DNA from: Kluyveromyces lactis
Lineage: Eukaryota; Ascomycota; Saccharomycetes; Saccharomycetales; Saccharomycetaceae
Direction: 5' to 3'
Length of the DNA stretch: 64,000 bases
NCBI RefSeq assembly: GCF_000002515.2
Contig: NC_006039.1
Coordinates: 124,001-188,000, forward strand
The translations under genes were made by a program, and so were the position numbers. The first letter of the stretch is position 1. The number at the start of each line of letters is the position of its first letter. Of this stretch, positions 29,593 to 39,537 are shown one piece after another. The notes beneath the pieces were generated by a model that saw only the letters and a list, made by a program, of their open reading frames with translations, ran no database searches and had not been told where the DNA came from.

Positions 29593-29970
29593 ACATGGAA
29601 ACTCGATTGTTCAAATCAGTATTATATCTCGATAAAATTAAGTAATATTATCAAATGCAGAGTTCGATAACAAAAGTCGCCATATTTTGTACATCAAGGG
29701 TAGCATTGGAGCTAGTTTATGGTGAAACACGATAGAAATTTTTCTCTGCTCTCTTTCTTATCTGCCTGTTTACGGTTAGAAGTGGCATCTCAGACGTTTT
29801 AACTTTTAAGATGTCTCAAACATGTTTCATGTAAAATAAAAAGCTTAGAACAAAGCACATATAAAAAGGAACAATACTTACAGGTGCCACCTGCTAGTAG
29901 TGAACTGCGGATAACATAATTAGAATGATAGTCTCAGTAACTCAAAAGAAAACAATGATGTACCATCGAA
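29593..29970. promoter_or_regulatory. PRM1 promoter region with pheromone response elements
   Basis: 378 bases after EMG1. Contains TGAAACA at 29723-29729 and its inverse TGTTTCA at 29823-29829, 94 bases apart. These match the Ste12 pheromone response element and suit PRM1, a pheromone-induced gene. A short ATG frame at 29955-29996 overlaps the PRM1 start. Confidence 0.65.
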
Positions 29971-31902
29971 ATGGGACATATTTACTTAAAACTTAATGAG
30001 CGTCTGTCACAGATATGGTGTAATAAATATACGATAATCATACTAGTCATGATGGTTAAGATACTATTGTTCATAAAAATGCTATCAAACGGGTTCGAAA
30101 ATATAATGGATTATACCATGGAGAATTGCCGTAACATCGATTATTATTATTCCAAATATGTCAATTCTTCCCCACATTATATGGGTCTTATGGGAAACTT
30201 TCTAATTCAAAAATCTATGGAACAAAGTGTAGCATTATCGCTAAAAAGTATTTCACTGTTGGTATCTGTTTCTGAAAATGTCATAGATTTTATGATAGAT
30301 CTTTGGTTGGGGACATGGGTATGCTTAATCGTCAGTGCAATTGATGGATCGGTTGATGTTGCAACGAATGCTACAGAATCTGTCATTGATTTAGTAAATG
30401 GAACAGTAAGTAGCGTCGCAGATGAGATTGATGATGGATTGAGCGGATTGACCAAAGTAGTTAATAAAGTTCTTTCGGCTGTCAATGATATTCAGAATTT
30501 CTTTAAAGGGAACGATGATGAATCAGACATTAATGATCAAGTAAAGAAAGTTAATTTAACAATAAATGGGCTGAGAACACTTTCTATTCCAAGTTCTATA
30601 GATGATAAGCTGGTGAAGCTGTCTGCTAATACACCTGATTTTGATACTGTTAAGAATAAAACTAAACAAGCAATTGCCGTTCCATTTGATATCATCAGGA
30701 ATGAAATTAAATCAATTAACGCCAGTAAGCTAGTTGGAGACCCGCAGTACCTTGAAGTACCAGCAATTGATACTAGTGGTGTAAAAATATGTTCAGATAA
30801 CAAGTCAGAAATAAATGAAGTCTTTGATACCATAAGAAAAGTGTTTAATGCTTCCACCATGACAATACTAATAGTTTTTATTCTTGCTGCTCTAAGTTTG
30901 ATTGTGTATAACGCCTGGGCAGAGTGGAGGCAATGGATACGCCTTAAAAGATTCAGAGATCAATACAGGCATCAGACTATCATGCTTAAAAACCCATTTG
31001 ATGACATGGCTGACGAAAAAGTCCCACAGAACGTCGATATATTAGAAACGTATCATCTGGTCTTCAATAGATATCAATCTGGATTTGGAAGATGGCTCAG
31101 CAGACGTATAAGTTCGAAGTTAGAAACACAACGAAATATCCAATGGTTGGTAACGTATTTGACATCTTCTACTTCGCTAACGTTATTAGCACTTGGGTTA
31201 TGCGGTATTCTCATGTGTTGCGTACAATTTGCCATCATTGCGATCATTTCCAACAAGATAAACGGGAAGGAGACAGAAAAAATGATGACATCGATGTCCA
31301 CAGCCATGAATGATACAGTACAACAGGGAATGACAGACTGGTCTAAATCTGCCAACCTCTACATTAACGACACGGAAACTCAAATTAATAGGCAAGTTTT
31401 TGGATGGATCCAAAATACGACAGACACAGTAAACGGTACAGTGACAGATTTAATTGAAGACATCGACAACGCAATTAGCAAAGCGTTCAATGGGACAATT
31501 TTGTACAAACCCATGGATACGGTAATGCAATGTGTCATCGGAAACAAACTGGAAGCCATATCTACAGCTCTAACATGGGTCCATAATACAGCTCAAGTGA
31601 ACCTCCCCCGAGTCAACGGTTCTGAATTATACCAACAGCTTCAGCAAAACCTCACAGATTCAAACTCTACTACTTCCAGCACTGCAGAGTTACCCAATTC
31701 GACATCAATTGCAACCCAGCTCAAGGATAATCTCATCTCTGCAGCGAACAAGATTTTATCACAGTATAAGAATACTGTCGTCATAGAACTCATCGTGTCG
31801 TCTGTTTTTCTAGCACTTTACTTTTTTCAAATTCCGGTTGCCGGTATTATCCTGGCGGCACAGAAACACAAGTCAAAACATAATAATCAAAACCGTCCAT
31901 AA
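29971..31902 (+). CDS. PRM1: Pheromone-regulated plasma-membrane fusion protein
   Basis: Multipass protein of the shmoo tip that promotes membrane merger of mating cells. 643 residues (S. cerevisiae Prm1 661), with clear resemblance from the start: [21 protein letters not shown] and [21 protein letters not shown] membrane segment near residue 20 is followed by a second hydrophobic stretch near 90-120. A central one lies near 295-315 ([20 protein letters not shown]), another near 395-425, and a last near 608-630. Extracellular loops are rich in N-glycosylation sequons (NGTVS, NGTI, NSTSI) and amphipathic helices. The next gene is CAF120/SKG3, as in S. cerevisiae YNL279W-YNL278W. Confidence 0.96.
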
Positions 31903-33409
31903 TACCGTCCAGGGTCCTACCCTCTATTTAGCATGTACAGAATATAATGGGCATACTACCAAACAAACTGCAGATTCTCTCCTCAGTCGCCTAGAAAAGA
32001 AAATATAAAATAGAAATAGATCAGAATTGGGGCAACATTACGTCAGGACCAAAAAAAAGTGGCTGTGAAAGAATTGCTACTCCTCCTGCATTGTCAATAG
32101 AATTTCCGACGTTTGAAGAGCTCTCTCACAGCAAACTGCCTATTGCTCATTTATTAAGGCCAATCTGCAGTGTCAATCATCCGGCTGTCGTCATCGTCCC
32201 ATCAGTTCAAATCAGTTCAAATAGATTCGATGACAAACATGAAACATGCCGTGTGAGATGACTAAAAAAGTGCTACTCTGGCAATTTTGACTATTTAGAA
32301 AAAGTCGAAATTCCTAGAAAATCCCGTAGCAAATTCGGCCCAATTTTACAAGCCTCAATGAAACCAGTTTACGAAGATCGACTATCTCAAGGGTGGGCAC
32401 TAAAACGCTTGGTGTCGCATACGCTTACATATAGCATATACTTTCCAGAAGGTGGGTCAATTGAGGGTTTTGTTGGAAATCACAACAGGGCAACTGCCCC
32501 CATGCCCCCCCTGGTCGAATAAGAAAAGCTCAATGGAATAGTTGGGGCCAATTATCAATAGAAAGAAAAAAAAAAGCGCGTCAGTTCCACATGCTTTTTT
32601 GTGGTGTCAAAGTAGCGCAGGAAGTAGTATATAGTATATCCTCGCTATAATTGTTCAAAATGGCAAACAATGTCAACAAAAGGAAGCTCAGGGTTACACC
32701 CTAGTATCTCGGAGCTACACTTTATCAGACATGATCTCAACACAGCCCTCTCTCGCTCGAGGAGCTAACAACAAACAAAACATTCACGTCTTGCCAAGAT
32801 TTCAGTATCCGAATAAAGAACAAGTTTCTACCCGCAATATATAATGCAATAAATACTATAGGAAAAAAATACAATGCGTAACTGACAACAGACACAAACA
32901 GATATAGAAACCAAACCAAAAAAAAAACGAAAAATTTACATAGGATATATCCTTGTCTGGTTTACAAACTTCACTCGTAGTTTTGGCAGATCAAACTTAT
33001 TTCAACTTTGCGCTTCAATTGGGGGTTTCTTTTAATCATTGATCTGGCAAGCATTAGCATCGTATTTGAAATTACTTTCTAAGTTCAAAGGCGCAGAATC
33101 CAAAAAAAATAAATATCAGAGGCCAAACCCAGAAAAGAACGAATTATAAACAGTTCAGCGAGGAATAAGTGTCTGAAAGGAAAAAAACAACAACAACAGC
33201 AGACAAGACAGATACAAAGTATCTTTGAAGCATCGGTGCTACTCAGAATTTGGATATTTAATACAGCGTTTATTTCAGTTGTATGGTACTGGAATACTGC
33301 GGTTTGCTGGCTTTTTTTTTGAATTAGCCCATTGGAACTTTGTATCTTCTTCTCTGGGTGCTTTTTGATTACTGAGAACAAAAGAGGGAAGGCACTGGCA
33401 AAAACAACG
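31903..33409. promoter_or_regulatory. Long PRM1-CAF120 intergenic region
   Basis: 1.5 kb without a recognisable gene. It contains the direct repeat ATCAGTTCAA twice (about 32201-32220), a GC-richer block near 32490-32520, and A-rich tracts at about 32560-32580 and 32915-32935. The last 500 bases are nearly ATG-free on the sense strand, the one exception being a 14-codon frame from ATG 33283 to TAG. That fits a long CAF120 leader with one upstream ORF. Confidence 0.5.
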
Positions 33410-36400
33410 ATGAAGAAGGTCTTTTCTGAAAAGCTTTCGCCGTCATCGCCAACGCTCTCATCAGCGGTGAATTTTCTAGCACCTCCAAGGAACATATTCT
33501 CTGATAGTTCTAGTACGATTGGTAGTGACAAGGGTTCTGGTAAATCGAGATCCAGATCTTCCTCATTTGGACGCATCTTCAGTAATTCAAGTGATAATGG
33601 GAGTAAAGAGAAGGCTGCAGCTTCATTGCCCAAGGAACAGACAGTGAACACACTTTCTCCCGAATTGGTACCTATCGTGACTTTGTTATCAGCACAAAGT
33701 CATAGAAGGTACCAAGAAGGAGTTTTCCTGATCTTGAAAGACTTGAAGAGTGATGGTTCTCCTGCTGATAGAGTTTGGAAAGAGGTTTTCGGTTTGCTAA
33801 TAGGGACACAGTTAGCACTGTGGGATGCAACTGAGTTGGCGAAAAATGGGAATGATGCTGAAAAACTGATGAACGCGACGTTGAAACCAACGTATGTCAA
33901 TTTCACAGATGCACAGTTAAGGGTACTTGATCCCTCTGACACAAGCTTGCAAGGGCCAAATTCATCTAAGAAAAACGTTGACAACACTATTGTTGTATCA
34001 ACGACTCTAAAAAACAGGTACTTCTTGCAGTTCTCCGACAGAGAATCATTCCAAAAGTGGGTCTCAGCGTTCAGGCTTTCTGCATTTGAATTTACACTTT
34101 TACAAGAGGCTTATACTGGTGCATTTTTATCGACTAGAGGTGCCAAGTTGAGTGACATTCGTGTTATTTTAGCTGACACTAAGTTCGATTATGAGGACTG
34201 GGTCAGCGTTAGATTTGGTGCAGGTATGCCATGGAAACGTTGTTATGCAGTTATCTCACAACCTACCAAGAAGAATAAAGAGGGAAAGAAAAAATATGTT
34301 GGGGAAATTAATTTCTATGAAAATGAGAAAAAAACAAAGAAAACTAAAGCCATGGCTACCGTCACCAACGCATATGCAGTTTATGCCATTTATCCTCAGT
34401 CTCCTGTTCTAATTGATACATCAACTATGATCAAATTAGAAGGCCTGATCTCGTTTGGTAAGAAAGATACTCCCAAAGACACTGATATTTTCGTCATGCC
34501 CGAAAAGCATTATGCTGTTCCAGGTTACGATACTATTATTCGTTTCTTAATCCCAACGATGAATGCTTTCAATTTGTACGGTAGACCTAAGAGACTAATT
34601 GCAAATAAAGACGATCCATCTTCTTTACTATTCGCGTTACCTACATTACCCCATATTCATTATTTACAGGTTGATGATGTATTATCTTTGACTAAACGGT
34701 CGGGCAGTAGTCAATGGAATATCCAGGATTGGCGTCAACAGATGAAAGAGTTATTATCTAAAAAACAATCTAGTGGTTATACTGGATGCGGATCATCAAC
34801 TGGCCTAATGGGAGCCTTGTCTTCTCCAGCTATTGGTGCTGGAGAGTTGTTCGATCATACACCTAACTCCCCTAGCTTCCTTTCTGCTCAACGGTTCGTC
34901 AGCACCCCTATTGATACTAAATTTGAGCCTCAAAACACATCTCCATTGAGAAATGATGCAGCTAAAGACACTGTTATCTCTGCACCAAAGCTTTCATTAA
35001 ACGATTCAGCTGTCCCAATGATTAATCCTGACTCTTCTGAAGAGGCGATGCACAATTCCCTGTCAGCAATGGACAACACCAGGTCATTTTCAATTCCAAT
35101 ACAACAAAACCCTACCTTCGAAGATCAAATTCAGTCAAGGTCTGTTGAAGGTAAAGAAGCCAAGAGAGTTGTATCATCTATCGATATCCAGGACTCTAAC
35201 TATGACAGGTTCATTCAACCTAAACCAATAGTTTCTTCTTCCAAGCCACGGAACAATCAAGTCCCTGACAATCGTTCGAGACTTTCGGACTTGAGCCAGA
35301 TTTACGATAATTATGGTTCAAACAGCAATGGTCCTTATTCCCAAGGTGGAAATGATTTCGATAGGTCCTTTGATTCTCAGAACTCTTTGATTAAGGATGC
35401 ATCCAGTGCTTACAATGAATACACAGGTTCACCTACCATAAAGAAGTTTGATATTTCTAACGTCAATGCCACTGGTAGCGATGATGTACTCGAGGATTTC
35501 TATCAACTGAGTAAACAAATTTCTTCGTTAAGTGTTGTAGACAAGCCTCGTACAGCCAATGAAAAAAGTGATGATTTTGACTTTGCCAATGCTGACACTG
35601 GATATGAAGCTCCATCGGACAATGTCTTTGACCCTGATTATATGGAAGAAAATGATATGCTTGATATGGAATCTAAATTTACTCAAGAAGATTATAAAAA
35701 TGTTTCGACAGATAGTTTGAACTCTGATAAGTATTATGAAGCAAATGATAACATCCAAAACAGAGGAGCACAGAATAGAGAATTCTCTCCTAACCCGTAC
35801 CTTGACAGCCATTCATATCAAAACTCGAGAAAGCCGCCAGTTCACATACCAAGATCAAAACCTGTTCCGCTACAGCCTCAATTACATCCTCAACAAGGTC
35901 CTCCCTACAGCATGCCAAGAAATCCCACTGCAGCAGTTAGGACTCAAAATCCCTATGTACAACAATCCAACGCACCTCCAGCGGGGTACGTAAACGGTCA
36001 TCAAGGTAATGCTGCTCCTCAAAGAATTCCACCAAAGGGATTAGGATACTCAAGGGCGCCTAACGCACCACAGCAGCTACCTTCAAAGGGATATGAAAAG
36101 CGTCCTCCGCAACTGCAGCAGATCTCTCCTCAACAGTACAGACATCAAAATCAGGGACAGCAAATGGGTACGCATAATCCATACGGAAATCCTGGCAGAC
36201 CAATGCCCAACCAGCAGTTTCCACATAGTCCTAACCAGCAGCAGCATCCACCTGGTCAACAGTACCAACAATATCTTCCTCAGCAGTATCCACCTCAACA
36301 ATATCCTCCTCAGCAATATTCGCAGAAATATTCTGCTCCCCATGAAAACTCAAGGCAGGCCCTGAACGCACAATTCAATGCACCAAAATCTCCAGCAAAT

Positions 36401-36460
36401 GGAGGTTTCTCCCAGTTTATGCCTCCATCACAAGGCAGTAATAACCCATATTCAAACTAA
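33410..36460 (+). CDS. CAF120/SKG3: PH-domain protein, Caf120/Skg3 family
   Basis: 1016 residues from ATG 33410; the frame extends upstream only to a TTG. S. cerevisiae Caf120 is associated with Ccr4-Not, and its paralogue Skg3 is found at the bud tip and neck. A Ser-rich N-terminus (about 1-85) is followed by a pleckstrin-homology-like module (about 95-260: RYQEGVFLILKDLK, FQKWVSAFRLSAFEFTLLQE). A second conserved block (about 265-475) includes GAGMPWKRCYAVIS and FNLYGRPKRLIA. The rest is disordered: Ser/Asn-rich with acidic patches, then a Pro/Gln-rich C-terminus with QQYPPQQYPPQQY-type repeats (about 840-1010). It is the single counterpart of both paralogues; neighbours PRM1 and MET2 match CAF120 and neighbours EMG1 and MDL1 match SKG3. 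Confidence 0.94.
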   Translation: MKKVFSEKLSPSSPTLSSAVNFLAPPRNIFSDSSSTIGSDKGSGKSRSRSSSFGRIFSNSSDNGSKEKAAASLPKEQTVNTLSPELVPIVTLLSAQSHRRYQEGVFLILKDLKSDGSPADRVWKEVFGLLIGTQLALWDATELAKNGNDAEKLMNATLKPTYVNFTDAQLRVLDPSDTSLQGPNSSKKNVDNTIVVSTTLKNRYFLQFSDRESFQKWVSAFRLSAFEFTLLQEAYTGAFLSTRGAKLSDIRVILADTKFDYEDWVSVRFGAGMPWKRCYAVISQPTKKNKEGKKKYVGEINFYENEKKTKKTKAMATVTNAYAVYAIYPQSPVLIDTSTMIKLEGLISFGKKDTPKDTDIFVMPEKHYAVPGYDTIIRFLIPTMNAFNLYGRPKRLIANKDDPSSLLFALPTLPHIHYLQVDDVLSLTKRSGSSQWNIQDWRQQMKELLSKKQSSGYTGCGSSTGLMGALSSPAIGAGELFDHTPNSPSFLSAQRFVSTPIDTKFEPQNTSPLRNDAAKDTVISAPKLSLNDSAVPMINPDSSEEAMHNSLSAMDNTRSFSIPIQQNPTFEDQIQSRSVEGKEAKRVVSSIDIQDSNYDRFIQPKPIVSSSKPRNNQVPDNRSRLSDLSQIYDNYGSNSNGPYSQGGNDFDRSFDSQNSLIKDASSAYNEYTGSPTIKKFDISNVNATGSDDVLEDFYQLSKQISSLSVVDKPRTANEKSDDFDFANADTGYEAPSDNVFDPDYMEENDMLDMESKFTQEDYKNVSTDSLNSDKYYEANDNIQNRGAQNREFSPNPYLDSHSYQNSRKPPVHIPRSKPVPLQPQLHPQQGPPYSMPRNPTAAVRTQNPYVQQSNAPPAGYVNGHQGNAAPQRIPPKGLGYSRAPNAPQQLPSKGYEKRPPQLQQISPQQYRHQNQGQQMGTHNPYGNPGRPMPNQQFPHSPNQQQHPPGQQYQQYLPQQYPPQQYPPQQYSQKYSAPHENSRQALNAQFNAPKSPANGGFSQFMPPSQGSNNPYSN

Positions 36461-36777
36461 ATGGCACCTGTTCTCATAGGGTTGCATTTTCTAAGCCCTA
36501 TTGTATTGTATTGTATTGTATTAACTTCTCCTTTTGACAAGTATTAAGCTCTATCATCCTTATACTCGTATAAATATATATCTCAACGTTTGTACTCTAG
36601 TATTAAAAGCATATTATGTTTTAAATCAATGTCTGTTAAATGGCTTGTCATGAATGATAGTCATTATTCGCAGAAATTGAAAATTGAAAACGAACTCAAA
36701 AGTTGCATCTTGAATAAAACAAAGACGGCATCAAAACGGGGTATACGAGGAACAAGCAATTAAGCGTAGCAACCAAG
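36461..36777. other. CAF120-MDL1 intergenic region with TATTG microsatellite
   Basis: 317 bases between co-directional genes. A TATTG pentamer is repeated about five times at 36499-36522, shortly after the CAF120 stop. ATATATAT follows near 36573. Confidence 0.6.
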
Positions 36778-38898
36778 ATGTTCCCAACAATGCTGCGATT
36801 ACGATATATTGTTCAGAACGTACCTCTGCGGGTCAATTCCCCCTCTACAATACTAAGATATCCTATCAATTTAGGCAAAAGATCGCCATTAATTTCATTT
36901 CAAAGTCGATCCTTCGCGAGATGTTCAATTGCCTTACAAGCAGCCAAAAAGCAGGGGAAACCTAGCTTGACAGCTACTGTGAAGGGACTCAGACTCTCTC
37001 CACATGATTCTAAGGCATCAGGATGGCAGGATATTAAAAGACTATTCCTGTTGGCTAAACCAGAGACCAGAAGCATGTTTATTGCGCTAATTCTGATAAT
37101 CTTATCCAGTGCTGTAAGCATGGCTGTACCAACTGTTATTGGTAAACTATTAGATATTGCTAGAGAGGAACATGAGCAACCTGAAACTGAAAAAGAGACA
37201 ATGATTTTTGGATTAACTTCAACTCAGTTCTATACTGCGCTAGGTGGAGTTTTCGTGGTGGGTGCGTTGGCTAATGTTGGTAGAATAGTGATATTGAAGG
37301 TCACTGGTGAAAGATTAGTGGCTAGATTGAGAACCAGAACAATGAAGGCTGCTTTGGAACAAGATGCTACGTTTTTGGATCACAACAGAGTTGGTGACCT
37401 TATTTCACGGCTATCAAGTGATGCAGGTATCGTATCAAAATCAGTGACTCAAAACCTTTCAGATGGAACGCGAGCTGTAATACAAGGTTTCGTTGGATTC
37501 GGAATGATGAGTTTCATATCATGGAAACTAACCTGTGTCATGATGCTTCTGGCACCGCCATTGGGGGTAATGGCTTTAGTGTATGGTAAAAGGATAAGAA
37601 ATTTGTCTAGACAATTACAAACATCTGTCGGTGAATTGACAAAGGTTTCCGAGGAACAATTATCTGCTACCAAGACAATCCAAGCATACTGTGGGGAGAA
37701 AAAGGAAATTCATCGTTATGCTGATGAAGTCAGAAAAGTTTTCCATGTTGGTCTCAAAGAGGCTTTGACATCAGGTGCATTTTTCGGTGTCACCGGCTTC
37801 GTGGGGAATGTCGCCTTGTTAGCATTATTACTGACGGGTACATCTATGATTAAGACTGGATTAATGACTGTTGGTGATCTTTCCTCGTTTATGATGTACG
37901 CCGTATACACTGGTAGTTCATTGTTTGGGTTGTCATCTTTCTATTCTGAGCTAATGAAGGGTGCAGGCGCAGCCGCTCGTGTTTTCGAATTAAACGATAG
38001 AAAACCGTTAATTCATCCGACCATTGGGAAAGACCCTGTGACTTTGGAGAATAAATCGATCCACTTCAATCATGTCAAATTTTCTTATCCTACACGACCA
38101 CAGCATCATATTTTTGAAGACCTTAACTTTACAGTCCGTCCAGGAGAACACGTTTGTATTGTTGGTCCATCTGGCGGCGGTAAATCTACTGTTGCCTCTT
38201 TACTACTAAGGTATTACGATATCGGTTCCGGTGAAATAAAACTTGGAAACGATAACATCAGGGACTTCAATTTGAGAAAGTACCGTAGACTGTTGGGTGT
38301 TGTGCAACAAGAGCCGATGCTTTTCAGTGGTACAATACTGGACAATATTACATATGCAGTACCTCAAGAATTGGTCAATGACGAGACACGTATTAGCAGG
38401 GCCATCGGACAAGCCAACTGTACCAAATTCTTAGCCAATTTCCCAGATGGACTACAAACCACTGTTGGACCAAGAGGTACCCAATTGTCAGGTGGACAAA
38501 AGCAAAGAATTGCCTTAGCTAGAGCATTCTTACTTGACCCAAGTATCTTGATTCTAGATGAAGCCACTAGTGCATTAGATTCACAAAGTGAAGAAGTGGT
38601 CGCCCAATCATTGCAACAAAGATCAGCCAGAGGCAAAACTACAATCTCCATTGCTCACAGAGTAAGCACTATACAGCACAGTTCACGTGTCATTGTTTTA
38701 AACAGACATGGAACTGTTGCTGAAACTGGTTCATTCGATAAGTTGATTGCCATCCCCGATTCTAGCTTGAACAAACTATTATCAAAAGAACAAGAAGTAG
38801 AGGAGGAATCTCATGAACCCCACGATCCACAACAACAAGAAGAAGAAGAAGGAATAAATGAAGAAAAGGAAGTCCAACCTAAACTAATTACGACATGA
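36778..38898 (+). CDS. MDL1: Mitochondrial inner-membrane ABC half-transporter
   Basis: ABCB-type half-transporter that exports peptides made by m-AAA proteolysis from the mitochondrial matrix. 706 residues (S. cerevisiae Mdl1 695). The Arg/Ser-rich N-terminus is a mitochondrial targeting sequence. A six-segment membrane domain spans about 100-380. The nucleotide-binding domain has Walker A GPSGGGKST (about 463-471), Q-loop GVVQQEPMLFSG, signature LSGGQKQR (about 570), Walker B ILILDEATSALDS and switch His in SIAHRVST. The acidic C-terminal tail (EEEEGINEEKEV) is unusually charged. It lies between CAF120/SKG3 and MET2, mixing S. cerevisiae chromosomes XII and XIV order. Confidence 0.97.
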   Translation: MFPTMLRLRYIVQNVPLRVNSPSTILRYPINLGKRSPLISFQSRSFARCSIALQAAKKQGKPSLTATVKGLRLSPHDSKASGWQDIKRLFLLAKPETRSMFIALILIILSSAVSMAVPTVIGKLLDIAREEHEQPETEKETMIFGLTSTQFYTALGGVFVVGALANVGRIVILKVTGERLVARLRTRTMKAALEQDATFLDHNRVGDLISRLSSDAGIVSKSVTQNLSDGTRAVIQGFVGFGMMSFISWKLTCVMMLLAPPLGVMALVYGKRIRNLSRQLQTSVGELTKVSEEQLSATKTIQAYCGEKKEIHRYADEVRKVFHVGLKEALTSGAFFGVTGFVGNVALLALLLTGTSMIKTGLMTVGDLSSFMMYAVYTGSSLFGLSSFYSELMKGAGAAARVFELNDRKPLIHPTIGKDPVTLENKSIHFNHVKFSYPTRPQHHIFEDLNFTVRPGEHVCIVGPSGGGKSTVASLLLRYYDIGSGEIKLGNDNIRDFNLRKYRRLLGVVQQEPMLFSGTILDNITYAVPQELVNDETRISRAIGQANCTKFLANFPDGLQTTVGPRGTQLSGGQKQRIALARAFLLDPSILILDEATSALDSQSEEVVAQSLQQRSARGKTTISIAHRVSTIQHSSRVIVLNRHGTVAETGSFDKLIAIPDSSLNKLLSKEQEVEEESHEPHDPQQQEEEEGINEEKEVQPKLITT

Positions 38899-39537
38899 AT
38901 TGTTGATGCATATATAATTATACAAAACCTTAACTAGCTAAATCCCACTAGTTAATTCAAACTCACATCAAAAACTACAATAAACTGACCCAACTGCCTT
39001 TTATCGATGGAAACAATCAGCTTCTAAACTCTTCGCTAATCGGACTTTACTTTTAACCGTTTCTTACATATGCAATAATGCACTTATGTCTTGGGTAAAG
39101 ATAAATGCCGATGATGGCTGTAAGCACGTGACATGACTCCGACGATGCTCCCTTGATTTTCGAATATCTCCTGCTGTCACGAGAAAAGCCACACTAATGC
39201 CAAACCTAGCAGCCAAGTCAACAATGAGACAAAATGTGCAAAGGTGCGCACACGACTCAGGATCATATTTAAGAGTGACCGTTAGCTTGAAACATCCACA
39301 TTACCATCTTTGTCCTTTTGATGAAAACTTTTCATAGTCAACCAGGTTCACGCTTAGCATTTAACAATCATCAAATAATCATTTGAAAGTCTGAAGTTTT
39401 TACATCTGAATAACAATCATCCATACCTGCTGAAAGTTTGAACTAGTCATTGGTAAATTCACTGCAGATTTTCTAGAAAGGGGAAGACTTAGATATTTAG
39501 AGGAGACACAACGACATACACAGATACCAATACTGGA
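38899..39537. promoter_or_regulatory. MDL1-MET2 intergenic region
   Basis: 639 bases. The first about 200 are AT-rich 3' flank of MDL1; the rest is the MET2 promoter with the sulphur-control cluster noted separately. No ATG on the sense strand in the last about 215 bases, a usual leader length. Confidence 0.5.
39125..39259. promoter_or_regulatory. MET2 promoter sulphur and amino-acid control sites
   Basis: CACGTGA at 39125-39131 (Cbf1), TGACTC at 39134-39139 and GACTCA at 39254-39259 (Gcn4 half-type sites), and GCCACA at 39188-39193 (reverse of the Met31/32 core TGTGGC). The cluster lies 280-410 bases upstream of the MET2 start and matches the factor set that controls methionine genes in S. 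cerevisiae. Confidence 0.55.

Noticed and set aside
33085-33651. 188-codon minus-strand frame overlapping the CAF120 start
   Set aside because: Its open part over the coding region mirrors the Ser-rich CAF120 frame and the rest is low complexity; no independent support.
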